From: Bordetella parapertussis
Lineage (GTDB): Bacteria; Pseudomonadota; Gammaproteobacteria; Burkholderiales; Burkholderiaceae_C
Assembly: GCA_945878065.1 (NCBI GenBank)
Contig: CAMDXA010000034.1
Location: forward strand, 1 to 21,107
Length of the DNA: 21,107 nucleotides
Direction of reading: 5' to 3'
The position numbers were made by a program, and so were the translations under genes. The notes under the pieces were generated by a model. The model was not told the origin of the DNA. It searched no databases and saw only the letters and a list, made by a program, of their open reading frames with translations. This document shows positions 1 to 7,295 of this stretch, piece after piece. The stretch's first letter is position 1. The number at the start of each line of letters is the position of its first letter.

Positions 1-27
1 GAAAGTGGCATTGTTGGAGCCGCAGTG

Positions 28-288
28 ATGGAGATAAAACTTGAAGAGGTCTCATGGGAGGGCACGCAGGACGATACACAGGCCTTGCTAGATAAATGGC
101 TGGTTGTCGAAAAAGAACCGGTTATCAAGGGACAGGTATTGGTCACGGTTGTGTTGGTAAAAGCATCGATCGATATCGAAGCGCCGAGCGACGGATTCAT
201 AGAAAAAATACTGATTCCGGCAGGCGAGAGTTTTGCGCATGGAACAGTGCTCGCACATTTCATGGCGTTACCTGCGTCAAGCAAATGA
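28..288 (+). CDS. Small lipoyl-domain (E2-type) protein
   Basis: An 86-residue protein made of little more than one biotinyl/lipoyl-attachment fold. The hammerhead pattern is visible: a W-L-V-V-E strand, a K-G-Q turn, V-L-V-K-A with candidate lipoylated Lys45, then A-P-S-D-G-F-I and G-T-V-L-A-H-F. Such domains carry lipoate between the subunits of 2-oxoacid or acetoin dehydrogenase complexes. ATG 28 is preferred over GTG 25 because GGAG at 16-19 is well spaced from it and because it overlaps an upstream TGA (26-28) in a TGATG arrangement. That upstream frame ends K-V-A-L-L-E-P-Q and is probably the tail of a gene outside the window. The lipoyl frame is also open to base 1, so a longer protein cut by the window edge cannot be excluded. 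It is not GcvH-like in length, so the LbpA role of sHdr sulfur oxidation is unlikely. Confidence 0.6.
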   Translation: MEIKLEEVSWEGTQDDTQALLDKWLVVEKEPVIKGQVLVTVVLVKASIDIEAPSDGFIEKILIPAGESFAHGTVLAHFMALPASSK

Positions 289-311
289 ATACCGTTGATG
301 AAACGACGGTT

Positions 312-2048
312 TCAGGCTTTATGGATGACTTCCGGCGTCAGGGCTTGAATGGCTTGGTAGTTGGTTAAAAACACCCGCCCATGTAAATGTTGCAAAAACT
401 CGGTTTTGTTGAGTTTGTCCATCACCGGGCCTTTGATTTCAGAGAAATGCAGGGCGATGCCAGAGTCTTTCAAACGGCTGGCAATCGCTTCCAAACTTTC
501 CAAAGCGCTGGCGTCGATGTCGTTCACTGCTGAGCATTGCAACAACACATGCTCGAGTTCGGGGCGCGATGCCACCTCGGCGTTGATGCGGTCTTCCACG
601 CCCCGCGCATTGGCAAAAAACATGCTGGCGTCTACGCGCAGGCAAACCAGTTTGGGGCTGACCTTGACGTCGTGGCGCAATACATTTCTAAAGTACTCTG
701 TTTCCGGTACCAGCCCCACAGTGGCGATGTGCGGTCGGCTGGCACGGAACAAAAACAACGCCAAAGACACCACCACACCCATCACCAAACCGCTTTCCAC
801 ACCGACCAACAGCGTGGCGAGCAAGGTGGTGGTCACGGCGATGAAGTCGAGTTTGGAGAAACGCCAAGTGGATTTCAAGATGCTGAAGTCGACCAAAGAC
901 AACACAGCCACCACAATCGTTGCAGCCAAAGTGGCTTGCGGCAAATAGTAAAGCGCAGGCGTTAAAAACAGCGATGCCAAGGTGATGCCTACCGCTGTGT
1001 AAACCCCCGCCGCTGGTGTGACCGCACCGGCGTCAAAGTTGACCACCGAACGCGCAAAACCGCCTGTGACCGGAAAGCCGCCCGTGAAAGCGGCCGACAA
1101 ATTGCTGGCACCCAAGGCCACCAACTCTTGGTCGGGCTCGATGCGCTGACGACGTTTAGCTGCCAGCGTTTGACCCACCGACACCGACTCGACAAATCCC
1201 ACGACGCTGATCAGCAAGGCAGGAACCAACAACTCTTGCCAGAGCGCCAAGTCCCACAAAGGGGTTGTGAGCGGGGGTAAGCCTTGCGGCACGGTGCCCA
1301 CCAGCTTCATGCCTTGGCCTTGCCAATCCAAGCCCCAAGCCAAGACAGTTGTGAGGGCGATGGCGACCACCGGACCGGCCTTTGCCAGCACATCGGCGAG
1401 TTTGGGTGTCAAACCTGCTGAAATGAGCAAAGGCTTCAAGCCCTTGCGCACCCAAAATAAAAATACGGTTGCCGCAATGCCCACGGCCAAAGTCAACAGA
1501 TGCAGATTCGAGGCTTGGTGCAGCAGCGAGGACAGCAATTCCACAAAGTTGTGGCCCTCGGCTTTCACGCCCATGATGGTTTTGAGTTGGCTCAGCGCAA
1601 TCAACAAACCCGAGGCAGAGATGAAACCCGAAATGACAGGGTGGCTCAAAAAATTTGCCAAGAAACCCAGACGCAACAATCCCATCAGCAGCAACATGCC
1701 GCCCGACAAAAACGCCAAGGTGATGGCCACTTGCCAATAGGCATGCGTGCCAGCTGCCGCGTGTTCAGCCACGGCGGCGGCTGTCATGAGTGACACCACG
1801 GCCACGGGGCCGACTGCCAATACGCGACTGCTGCCCAGCACCGCATACAACAGCAGCGGCGCGACACTGGCATACAAACCCACCTCGGGCGGCAGACCCG
1901 CCAGCAAGGCGTAAGCCAGGCTTTGCGGGATCAGCATGATGGTGACGATCAGCGCCGCCACCGCGTCGTTGGTGAAGGTTTCCCGGTTGTATTGACGGCC
2001 CCAAACCAGCAGGGGAACCGAGGGCAGCCAGCGCGAAAGTGCAGTCAT
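312..2048 (-). CDS. SulP-family anion permease with STAS domain
   Basis: A 578-residue inner-membrane transporter. Residues up to about 430 are mostly hydrophobic segments with the SulP signature near the N-terminus (I-P-Q-S-L-A-Y-A-L-L-A-G-L-P-P, then G-L-Y-A-S). About the last 120 residues are soluble and match a STAS domain (L-R-V-D-A-S-M-F-F-A-N). The family moves sulfate, bicarbonate or other anions. In a sulfide-oxidation operon, sulfate or another sulfur oxyanion is the natural guess, but sequence alone does not fix the substrate. Its ATG overlaps the stop of the upstream SQR fusion (TGATG on the minus strand, 2046-2050), so it is probably translationally coupled and is the last gene of the operon. 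Length is normal for the family. It converges on the lipoyl gene with a 23-bp gap. Confidence 0.9.
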   Translation of the reverse strand: MTALSRWLPSVPLLVWGRQYNRETFTNDAVAALIVTIMLIPQSLAYALLAGLPPEVGLYASVAPLLLYAVLGSSRVLAVGPVAVVSLMTAAAVAEHAAAGTHAYWQVAITLAFLSGGMLLLMGLLRLGFLANFLSHPVISGFISASGLLIALSQLKTIMGVKAEGHNFVELLSSLLHQASNLHLLTLAVGIAATVFLFWVRKGLKPLLISAGLTPKLADVLAKAGPVVAIALTTVLAWGLDWQGQGMKLVGTVPQGLPPLTTPLWDLALWQELLVPALLISVVGFVESVSVGQTLAAKRRQRIEPDQELVALGASNLSAAFTGGFPVTGGFARSVVNFDAGAVTPAAGVYTAVGITLASLFLTPALYYLPQATLAATIVVAVLSLVDFSILKSTWRFSKLDFIAVTTTLLATLLVGVESGLVMGVVVSLALFLFRASRPHIATVGLVPETEYFRNVLRHDVKVSPKLVCLRVDASMFFANARGVEDRINAEVASRPELEHVLLQCSAVNDIDASALESLEAIASRLKDSGIALHFSEIKGPVMDKLNKTEFLQHLHGRVFLTNYQAIQALTPEVIHKA

Positions 2049-3715
2049 CAGCCCACCATTTCAGGTTGTGCCATCCATTCGCGGCCTTTGAGCATGGCTT
2101 CCCAATAGATGGGAGGGAGGATGCGCTCCTTCAGGTACCAAGCCAAAGCAGAAGGCTTGGTGCCGTCGATCAACCAAGAAGGGAAGCTGGGGGCCAGCTT
2201 GCCGCCATAGGTGAATTCGGCCAATACGATCTTGCCGCGCTCGACCGTGAGTGGGCAGGAACCGTAACCGTCGTATTTCGCTTGGCCTTGCAATTGCCCC
2301 ATGGCCACCAACAGATTGTGTGCAACCACCGGCGCTTGTTTGCGTGCCGCCGCAGCGGTTTTGGCGTTGGTGGTGTTGGCCACATCGCCCAAGGAAAACA
2401 CGTTGGCGTAGGTTTTGTGGCGCAGGGATGAGGGGTCAACATCTACCCAGCCAGCGGCATCTGCCAAAGGGCTGACGCGCACAAAGTCGGGAGATTTTTG
2501 CGGCGGCACCACGTGGATCATGTCGAAGTCACGCACCACTTTTTCTTTGCTGCCGTCGGCCAGGGTTTTCATGAACGTGGCTTTGTGCGCGGGGCCGTCC
2601 ACAGCCACCAAGGTTTCACCGAAGTTCAAACCGATGCGGTATTTCTTCACGTATTCCATGAGCGCGGGCACATAGTCAGCCACGCCAAACAGCACCGCAC
2701 CCGCATTACAAAACTGGATGTCGATGTTGTTCAGCACACCCTGGCGTGTCCAGTGGTCGGCTGACAAGTACATGGCTTTTTGCGGTGCACCCGCGCATTT
2801 GATGGGCATGGGCGGCTGGGTGAAAAGCGCCTTACCGCCTTTCAAGTTTTGCACCAACTCCCAGGTGTAGGGAGCCCGGTCGAAGCGGTAATTGGAAGTC
2901 ACACCGTTGCGCCCCAATGTTTCATTCAAGCCCTCAATGCCTTGCCAGTCCAGCTTCAAGCCGGGGCAGACCACCAGCTGCTTGTACTTCACCACACGGC
3001 AACCTTCCAAAATGACTTGGTTGTTGTCCGGTTCGAAAGCGGCCACAGCAGCCTTGATCCAGCTGACATCGGTGGGGATGACCGAGGCCATGGTGCGGGC
3101 AGTTTCGCTGGGTTTGAAAATGCCGCCACCGACCATGGTCCAACCGGGTTGGTAATAGTGGGCGTCTGCCGGGTCGATGATGGCAACGTCCAGTTGCGGG
3201 CTACGTTGCAGCAAACTTGCCGCCACCGAAATGCCTGCGGCACCGCCGCCAACGATCACCACATCGTGGCTGGCGTCGGCTTGGTTGCTGGGCGTTTTGC
3301 CGCCGTTGGCAATGCGTTGCACCAAGGCTTTCATGTCAAAGCCCACTTTGTTTGACGCTTCCAAAATTTGCGGCAAGGGCGTGACACCGGCTTGCGACAA
3401 GGCCCACATGGTGGTGGAGCGCATGCCGGTGCGGCAGTAAGCTAACACCGGACCAGGCAGGGTGGCCAGCAGTTCACCAAAGGTCTTGCCGTCCTCGTCG
3501 CTTACTTTGCCTGCGTCGGCAGGCAAATAGCGCATTTGCATTCCCAGCGTCAACGCGGCTTGCTCCATTTCTTTGAAGCTGGGTTGGTCTGGACCTTCAC
3601 CATCAGGGCGGTTGCAAATGATGGCTTTGAAGCCCATCTGCGCCACTGCCTCCAGTTCGGCGACCATGACTTGCGGGCTGATCGACAGATGAGGCGTGAG
3701 TGCTTTGATGTCCAT
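2048..3715 (-). CDS. DUF442 (Blh) sulfur transferase fused to sulfide:quinone oxidoreductase
   Basis: A 555-residue two-domain protein. Residues 1 to about 110 are a DUF442/Blh-type phosphatase- or rhodanese-like domain with an active-site loop at Cys94 (C-R-T-G-M-R-S). From about 141 a flavoprotein begins with an FAD-binding G-G-G-A-A-G loop (146-151). Two cysteines are placed as in SQRDL-like type II sulfide:quinone oxidoreductases: Cys297 in K-C-A-G-A-P-Q-K and Cys477 in G-Y-G-S-C-P-L. Known family chemistry is oxidation of sulfide to sulfane sulfur at the membrane, with electrons passed to quinone. The attached domain could accept or process the persulfide; this is inference. Fusions of this type occur elsewhere, annotated as tyrosine-phosphatase-like/FAD oxidoreductase. 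GGAAA lies just upstream of the ATG. It sits between the YeeE/YedE pair and sulP in one operon. Confidence 0.88.
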   Translation of the reverse strand: MDIKALTPHLSISPQVMVAELEAVAQMGFKAIICNRPDGEGPDQPSFKEMEQAALTLGMQMRYLPADAGKVSDEDGKTFGELLATLPGPVLAYCRTGMRSTTMWALSQAGVTPLPQILEASNKVGFDMKALVQRIANGGKTPSNQADASHDVVIVGGGAAGISVAASLLQRSPQLDVAIIDPADAHYYQPGWTMVGGGIFKPSETARTMASVIPTDVSWIKAAVAAFEPDNNQVILEGCRVVKYKQLVVCPGLKLDWQGIEGLNETLGRNGVTSNYRFDRAPYTWELVQNLKGGKALFTQPPMPIKCAGAPQKAMYLSADHWTRQGVLNNIDIQFCNAGAVLFGVADYVPALMEYVKKYRIGLNFGETLVAVDGPAHKATFMKTLADGSKEKVVRDFDMIHVVPPQKSPDFVRVSPLADAAGWVDVDPSSLRHKTYANVFSLGDVANTTNAKTAAAARKQAPVVAHNLLVAMGQLQGQAKYDGYGSCPLTVERGKIVLAEFTYGGKLAPSFPSWLIDGTKPSALAWYLKERILPPIYWEAMLKGREWMAQPEMVG

Positions 3716-3738
3716 GATGTTTCCAGTAAAAGAGGTTG

Positions 3739-4212
3739 TCAGACGGGGTTGAATTTGGCTTTGCGCGGTGCGTGGATGAAGCGGTCCATCAACTCAAAGC
3801 CCAACATGCCCACCAACATGGCGACCACAAACATCATCGCTTTGGGTTGGCCATCGGCCATGGAGACCAAAGCGGGACCAGGGCAAAAACCTGCCCAACC
3901 CCAGCCTGCGCCAAACATCAGGCTGCCAATCACCAAGGGCTTGTCAATCTGGTTGTTAGCTGGGAAGCGCAACACGCCGCCGAAAAAATTGGTGGTGCGT
4001 TTTTTCGCCATGCCAAAAGCGAAAACACCGATCGCAATGGCACCACCCATGACCAGCGCCAAAGAGGGGTCCCAAGAGCCAAACAGGTCAAGAAAACCAA
4101 TTACCTTGCCAGGGTCGGTCATGCCCGAGAGCATCAGGCCTAGGCCAAACAGCAGGCCGACCAAGAATTCGCTGATACGGTGATAAGTGTTGTTGTGAAT
4201 CATGGGTTTCAT
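3739..4212 (-). CDS. YeeE/YedE-type sulfur transport half-protein (second half)
   Basis: A membrane protein of 157 residues from ATG 4212, which overlaps the stop of the preceding gene by ATGA. ATG 4203 (three residues later) is an alternative with AAGG at better distance. Four or more hydrophobic segments are visible, and a cysteine loop G-W-G-W-A-G-F-C-P-G-P-A has Cys110. YeeE/YedE (TsuA-like) proteins carry thiosulfate or sulfane sulfur across the inner membrane using conserved cysteines. Here, as in many proteobacteria, the fold is split over two small genes that probably pair as a heterodimer. A longer upstream in-frame extension runs through the previous gene and has no membrane-protein character, so it is discarded. 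Importing sulfur for the downstream persulfide enzymes is an inference from context. Confidence 0.82.
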   Translation of the reverse strand: MKPMIHNNTYHRISEFLVGLLFGLGLMLSGMTDPGKVIGFLDLFGSWDPSLALVMGGAIAIGVFAFGMAKKRTTNFFGGVLRFPANNQIDKPLVIGSLMFGAGWGWAGFCPGPALVSMADGQPKAMMFVVAMLVGMLGFELMDRFIHAPRKAKFNPV

Positions 4213-4652
4213 CCTTGAAGTGCGTGACGCAATACATAAACAGTCAAAAAGCCAGCACCCATGAAAGACAGGGTGGCGACCAATGAGCGAGGGGAGAGGC
4301 GCGACAAACCGCAAACGCCGTGGCCACTTGTGCAGCCTGAGGCGTAGCGTGTGCCTATGCCCACCAACAAACCCGCGCCAATAACACTGAGCTCGCCCGC
4401 TTCAATGCGTGGCGCTGTCACCCATTCAACCGGCATGACGGCATGAAACACCGTAGGTGCCGCAAACATGCCCAGCAAAAAAGCTACGCGCCACCATGTG
4501 TCGCCCGCCTTGGGGGGCATGAGCCCGCCCAAAATGCCGCTGATACCCAAAATCCGCCCATTGAGCAAAATGAACATGGCCGAAGCCACGCCCAAAATCA
4601 GTCCGCCGGTGAGTGACGCCCATGGGGTGAAATGCATCCAATCGATAGTCAT
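4209..4652 (-). CDS. YeeE/YedE-type sulfur transport half-protein (first half)
   Basis: A 147-residue integral membrane protein carrying the family's cysteine motif A-S-G-C-T-S-G-H-G-V-C-G-L-S (Cys107 and Cys114), the likely path for sulfane sulfur or thiosulfate. The start at 4652 is well supported: AGGAG precedes it at good distance and it overlaps the stop of the upstream regulator by four bases (ATGA). It overlaps the next transporter half by four bases as well, implying coupled synthesis of the two halves in equal amounts. It is co-transcribed with a sulfide-responsive type of repressor and with SQR. Function is assigned by family; direction and substrate (thiosulfate, persulfide or other) are not visible in the sequence. 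Confidence 0.85.
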   Translation of the reverse strand: MTIDWMHFTPWASLTGGLILGVASAMFILLNGRILGISGILGGLMPPKAGDTWWRVAFLLGMFAAPTVFHAVMPVEWVTAPRIEAGELSVIGAGLLVGIGTRYASGCTSGHGVCGLSRLSPRSLVATLSFMGAGFLTVYVLRHALQG

Positions 4653-4978
4653 GTGTTGTCTCCTGTTTGTGGTCCGCAAAATTGTTCGAATAAAACGTTC
4701 ATCACCGCCAGCGCTTGGGGGCTGGCGATTTGGTAATAAATGCTTTTGCCGTCACGGCGGGTGGTCACCAGCTCTTCTTCACGCAAAACCGTGAGTTGCT
4801 GGGACAAGGTGGGCTGCACAATGCCCAAAATTTCTTCCAACTCACCCACCCGTTTTTCGCCTTGGGACAGCTGGCACAGCAGCATCAGGCGGTCGGGGTT
4901 GGAGAGCACTTTCATCATCCGACAGGCGTTGCCGGCTGATGCTTTCATTTTGTCAAGGTCCAAGGTGGAGGTATCCAT
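4649..4978 (-). CDS. bigR: ArsR-family sulfide/persulfide-responsive repressor, BigR/SqrR type
   Basis: A winged-helix ArsR repressor of 109 residues. The recognition helix region reads Q-P-T-L-S-Q-Q-L-T-V-L-R. The start is ATG 4978 with AGGAAA eight bases upstream; a longer in-frame extension to 5044 would run through the operator and is rejected. Cysteines are at 19, 35 and 101. The Cys35-Cys101 spacing of 66 equals that of the redox pair in BigR (42/108) and SqrR (41/107), which form a di- or tetrasulfide with reactive sulfur and release DNA. Metal-binding ArsR motifs (C-V-C) are absent. It is first gene of the minus-strand operon and divergent from the persulfide dioxygenase gene, with a strong palindrome between them, so autoregulation plus control of both operons is expected. 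The symbol follows the sensor type; sqrR would be equally fair. Confidence 0.85.
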   Translation of the reverse strand: MDTSTLDLDKMKASAGNACRMMKVLSNPDRLMLLCQLSQGEKRVGELEEILGIVQPTLSQQLTVLREEELVTTRRDGKSIYYQIASPQALAVMNVLFEQFCGPQTGDNT

Positions 4979-5015
4979 GGGCGGTTTTCCTAGCTGTTTT
5001 GAAGAGGATGTTAAA

Positions 5016-5044
5016 AGTATATTGACAAACAGATTATTTGTCAA
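5016..5044 (-). promoter_or_regulatory. Sigma70-type promoter of the bigR-yeeE-sqr-sulP operon
   Basis: On the minus strand TTGACA (5044-5039), 17-bp spacer, TATACT (5021-5016). It overlaps the plus-strand promoter almost completely: each spacer contains the other -35. The two promoters therefore share the operator and probably cannot both be occupied at once. Confidence 0.75.
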
Positions 5045-5048
5045 TATA
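5018..5048. promoter_or_regulatory. 31-bp palindromic operator, probable BigR-type site
   Basis: Perfect 12-bp inverted repeat TATATTGACAAA (5018-5029) and TTTGTCAATATA (5037-5048) with a 7-bp spacer (5030-5036). It lies centrally between the divergent repressor and persulfide dioxygenase genes and covers both -35 boxes and part of both -10 boxes. An AT-rich dyad of this size is expected for a dimeric ArsR repressor. Binding by the adjacent regulator is inferred, not shown. Confidence 0.8.
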
Positions 5049-5050
5049 TT
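5022..5050 (+). promoter_or_regulatory. Sigma70-type promoter of the persulfide dioxygenase operon
   Basis: TTGACA at 5022-5027, a 17-bp spacer, then TATATT at 5045-5050. The -35 is consensus and the -10 is five of six. Transcription should start near 5057, giving a leader of about 23 nt with AAAAGGA six bases before ATG 5080. The -35 sits in the left arm of the operator, so repressor binding would block polymerase. Confidence 0.75.
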
Positions 5051-5079
5051 ATCTACAACCTAATTCAAAAGGACTTTTG

Positions 5080-5955
5080 ATGACCTCAGTCTCTGCCACT
5101 CCCCAAGTCCACGGCATTTTTGACCCCGCCACTTGGACCGTTACTTATGTGGTCTACGAAAAACAAGGCTCTGCTTGCGCCATCATCGACTCGGTGTTGG
5201 ACTACGACCCCAAGTCGGGCCGCACCAGCCACAAGTCTGCTGACAAAGTTATCGAATTTGTTAAAGCCAATAATTTGAAGGTCGAGTGGATCATGGAAAC
5301 CCATGCCCATGCCGACCACCTGAGCGCTGCACCTTATTTGAAACAGCATTTGGGTGGGAAAACCGCGATTGGCGACCACATCGGTGGCGTGCAAAAAGTG
5401 TTCAAGGGCATCTTCAATATGGAAGAAAGTTTCAAGCCGGATGGATCGCAGTTTGACCATCTATTCGCCGAGGACGAGCCCATCACCATTGGCAACTTGG
5501 CAGGCAACACCCTGTTCGTGCCTGGCCACACCCCTGCTTGCGTGGCCTACCAGTTTGGCGACGCGGTGTTTGTGGGCGACACCATGTTCATGCCCGATGT
5601 GGGTACTGCACGCTGCGACTTCCCCGGAGGAGACGCCAAAACCTTGTATGCCTCGACCCGCAAGATTTTGAGCCTGCCGCCCGCTACACGTTTGTTCATG
5701 TGCCACGACTACCCGCCGAATAACCGTCCTGTGAATTTCGAAACCACGGTGGCCGAGCAAAAAGCGAAAAACATCCATGTGCACGACGGCATCAGCGAAG
5801 CCCAGTTTGTGGAGATGCGCACCAAGCGTGACGCCACCTTGGAAATGCCGGTGCTCATCTTGCCCGCGGTGCAAATCAATATCCGCGCCGGTGAGTTGCC
5901 ACCCAAGGAAGACAACGGCATTGCTTACGCCAAGATTCCTTTGAACGCTCTTTGA
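5080..5955 (+). CDS. Persulfide dioxygenase / Blh-type MBL-fold hydrolase
   Basis: A 291-residue metallo-beta-lactamase-fold protein with the metal motif H75-x-H77-x-D79-H80 (E-T-H-A-H-A-D-H-L-S-A-A-P), a later histidine in V-P-G-H-T-P-A and an aspartate in V-G-D-T-M-F. The N-terminal I-I-D-S-V-L-D-Y-D-P-K-S-G-R and E-T-H-A-H-A-D-H stretches fit the Blh/ETHE1 persulfide dioxygenase group rather than glyoxalase II. The known reaction is iron- and oxygen-dependent oxidation of glutathione persulfide to sulfite. It probably removes sulfane sulfur made by the SQR across the divergent promoter. Start ATG 5080 follows AAAAGGA; the in-frame TTG at 5038 lies inside the operator and is rejected. First gene of a six-gene plus-strand operon. 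Unlike Blh proteins with an attached DUF442 domain, it is single-domain; DUF442 is instead on the SQR. Confidence 0.87.
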   Translation: MTSVSATPQVHGIFDPATWTVTYVVYEKQGSACAIIDSVLDYDPKSGRTSHKSADKVIEFVKANNLKVEWIMETHAHADHLSAAPYLKQHLGGKTAIGDHIGGVQKVFKGIFNMEESFKPDGSQFDHLFAEDEPITIGNLAGNTLFVPGHTPACVAYQFGDAVFVGDTMFMPDVGTARCDFPGGDAKTLYASTRKILSLPPATRLFMCHDYPPNNRPVNFETTVAEQKAKNIHVHDGISEAQFVEMRTKRDATLEMPVLILPAVQINIRAGELPPKEDNGIAYAKIPLNAL

Positions 5956-5968
5956 AAGCTCACCTGCC

Positions 5969-6586
5969 ATGACCGGTTTCTCTAATCCCCAAGCCATGTG
6001 GGACAAGCGTTTCTCCACGCCCGACTATGTGTTTGGCGAGGAGCCCAACGCCTTTTTGGTGTCCCAAGCCGCTTTGCTAGGAAAGGGCCATGCCTTGGCC
6101 TTGGCCGATGGCGAAGGGCGCAACAGTGTGTGGTTGGCCCAGCAAGGTTTCACGGTGGATGCCTTTGACTTTTCTCCCCCTGCGGTGGACAAGGCCAAGG
6201 CCTTGGCTGCCAAGCACCACGTGACTGTCAATTTCACTTGCAGCGATTGGCAATCTTTCGAATGGAAAGCCGCGCACTACGACTTGGTGGCTGGCATTTT
6301 TTTCCAATTCGCCACGCCCGATGAACGCGTTGAATTGTTTGAAAAAATCAAACAAAGCCTGAAGCCGGGCGGTGTTGTGGTGATTCAGGGCTATGGCAAA
6401 AATCAACTCAGCTACAACACCGGTGGTCCTGGCAAGTTAGACCATCTCTACGACGAAGATCTGCTGCGCCAAGCTTTTGCTGGCTACGACATTCAGGTCT
6501 GTGAAACCTATGAAAGCATCATCCATGAAGGTGCAGGCCACAGCGGCATGTCGGCCTTGGTGGGTTTGGTGGCGAGGAAGCCATGA
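5969..6586 (+). CDS. SAM-dependent class I methyltransferase
   Basis: A 205-residue cytoplasmic Rossmann-fold methyltransferase. Motif I reads A-L-A-D-G-E-G-R-N-S (around Asp47) with the acidic end of strand 2 in D-A-F-D-F-S-P; motif IV-like V-A-G-I-F-F-Q-F and the post-motif L-K-P-G-G-V-V-V-I follow. It resembles TehB/thiopurine-type small-molecule methyltransferases, which methylate chalcogen or thiol substrates. Given its place between persulfide dioxygenase and trxC, a sulfide, thiol or persulfide acceptor is a reasonable but unproven idea. It starts 13 bases after the dioxygenase stop with a weak GAAAG ribosome site, and its stop overlaps the trxC start (ATGA). Length is standard. Confidence 0.78.
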   Translation: MTGFSNPQAMWDKRFSTPDYVFGEEPNAFLVSQAALLGKGHALALADGEGRNSVWLAQQGFTVDAFDFSPPAVDKAKALAAKHHVTVNFTCSDWQSFEWKAAHYDLVAGIFFQFATPDERVELFEKIKQSLKPGGVVVIQGYGKNQLSYNTGGPGKLDHLYDEDLLRQAFAGYDIQVCETYESIIHEGAGHSGMSALVGLVARKP

Positions 6587-7038
6587 CTGAGAACACCGTT
6601 CAAAAAATGCATTTGGTCTGCCCCCACTGCAACGCCACCAACCGCGTGCCCTCGGACAAGTTGCAAGCCGAGCTCAACTGCGGCAAATGTCACGCTGCTT
6701 TGCTGCAAGCGCATCCCGACAACTTAGGCGAAGCCGCTTTCAACGCGCAATTGGCCAAAAGCGATTTGCCCTTGGTGGTGGACTTTTGGGCGCCGTGGTG
6801 TGGCCCGTGCCGCGCCATGGCACCAGCCTATGAAAAGGTCAGCCACGACATGCACGGCAAAGCCCGTTTTGTGAAGGTGAACACCGAAGACGAACAAGGC
6901 TTGGCGGCCAAATTCAACATTCGAAGCATTCCGACTTTGGCGGTTTTTGCGGGTGGCCGCGAGATTGCCAGACAGCCTGGGGCGATGTCGGCCCCCGATG
7001 TGGCGCGTTGGGTCAGCGCTGCCTTGCTCAAGGCCTGA
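6583..7038 (+). CDS. trxC: Thioredoxin 2 (TrxC) with zinc ribbon
   Basis: A 151-residue thioredoxin with two parts: an N-terminal zinc ribbon (C13-x2-C16 and C33-x2-C36) and a thioredoxin fold with the W-C-G-P-C active site at Cys73/Cys76 and the cis-proline loop I-R-S-I-P-T-L. This is the TrxC pattern known from E. coli, a cytoplasmic disulfide reductase linked to oxidative stress. In this operon it may reduce persulfides on enzymes or release sulfide; that is inferred from position. Its ATG overlaps the methyltransferase stop by ATGA, implying coupling. Length and motifs are complete. Confidence 0.9.
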   Translation: MTENTVQKMHLVCPHCNATNRVPSDKLQAELNCGKCHAALLQAHPDNLGEAAFNAQLAKSDLPLVVDFWAPWCGPCRAMAPAYEKVSHDMHGKARFVKVNTEDEQGLAAKFNIRSIPTLAVFAGGREIARQPGAMSAPDVARWVSAALLKA

Positions 7039-7067
7039 GACGACCCATAACCTTTCTAGGAATCATC

Positions 7068-7283
7068 ATGACTCAAAATGTTGGCGGCATCGACCGCGCT
7101 CTTCGCATCGTCGCCGGTTTGGCGCTGATCATCTTGGCGGCTACTGGCGTGCTGGGGCCATGGGCTTGGATGGGCGTCATCGTCTTGGCCACCGGTGTCA
7201 TGGGCATTTGCATGCCTTACACCCTGTTTGGCTTCAGCACCTGTGCCATCAAAACCGATGCTGATACACCTGCAGAGCAATGA
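7068..7283 (+). CDS. DUF2892 (YgaP-like) small membrane protein
   Basis: A 71-residue protein with two hydrophobic segments and the DUF2892 features N-V-G-G-I-D-R-A-L-R-I-V-A-G near the start and C-M-P-Y-T-L-F-G-F-S-T-C near the end. In YgaP this region is the membrane anchor fused to a rhodanese. Here the anchor is a separate gene directly followed by a single-domain rhodanese, so the two could act together as a split YgaP; that is inference. ATG 7068 is preferred with TAGGA upstream; the in-frame extension from 7008 overlaps trxC and has no family character. Confidence 0.83.
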   Translation: MTQNVGGIDRALRIVAGLALIILAATGVLGPWAWMGVIVLATGVMGICMPYTLFGFSTCAIKTDADTPAEQ

Positions 7284-7295
7284 GCCAACAGCACC

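Noticed and set aside
300..313. GAAAC-GACG-GTTTC hairpin between the lipoyl and sulP genes as a bidirectional terminator
   Set aside because: The stem is only 5 bp, has no T-run on either side and overlaps the sulP stop codon.
2780..3355. Plus-strand open frame of 191 codons opposite the SQR fusion
   Set aside because: Shadow of the real minus-strand gene in moderately GC-rich DNA; no ribosome site or motif.
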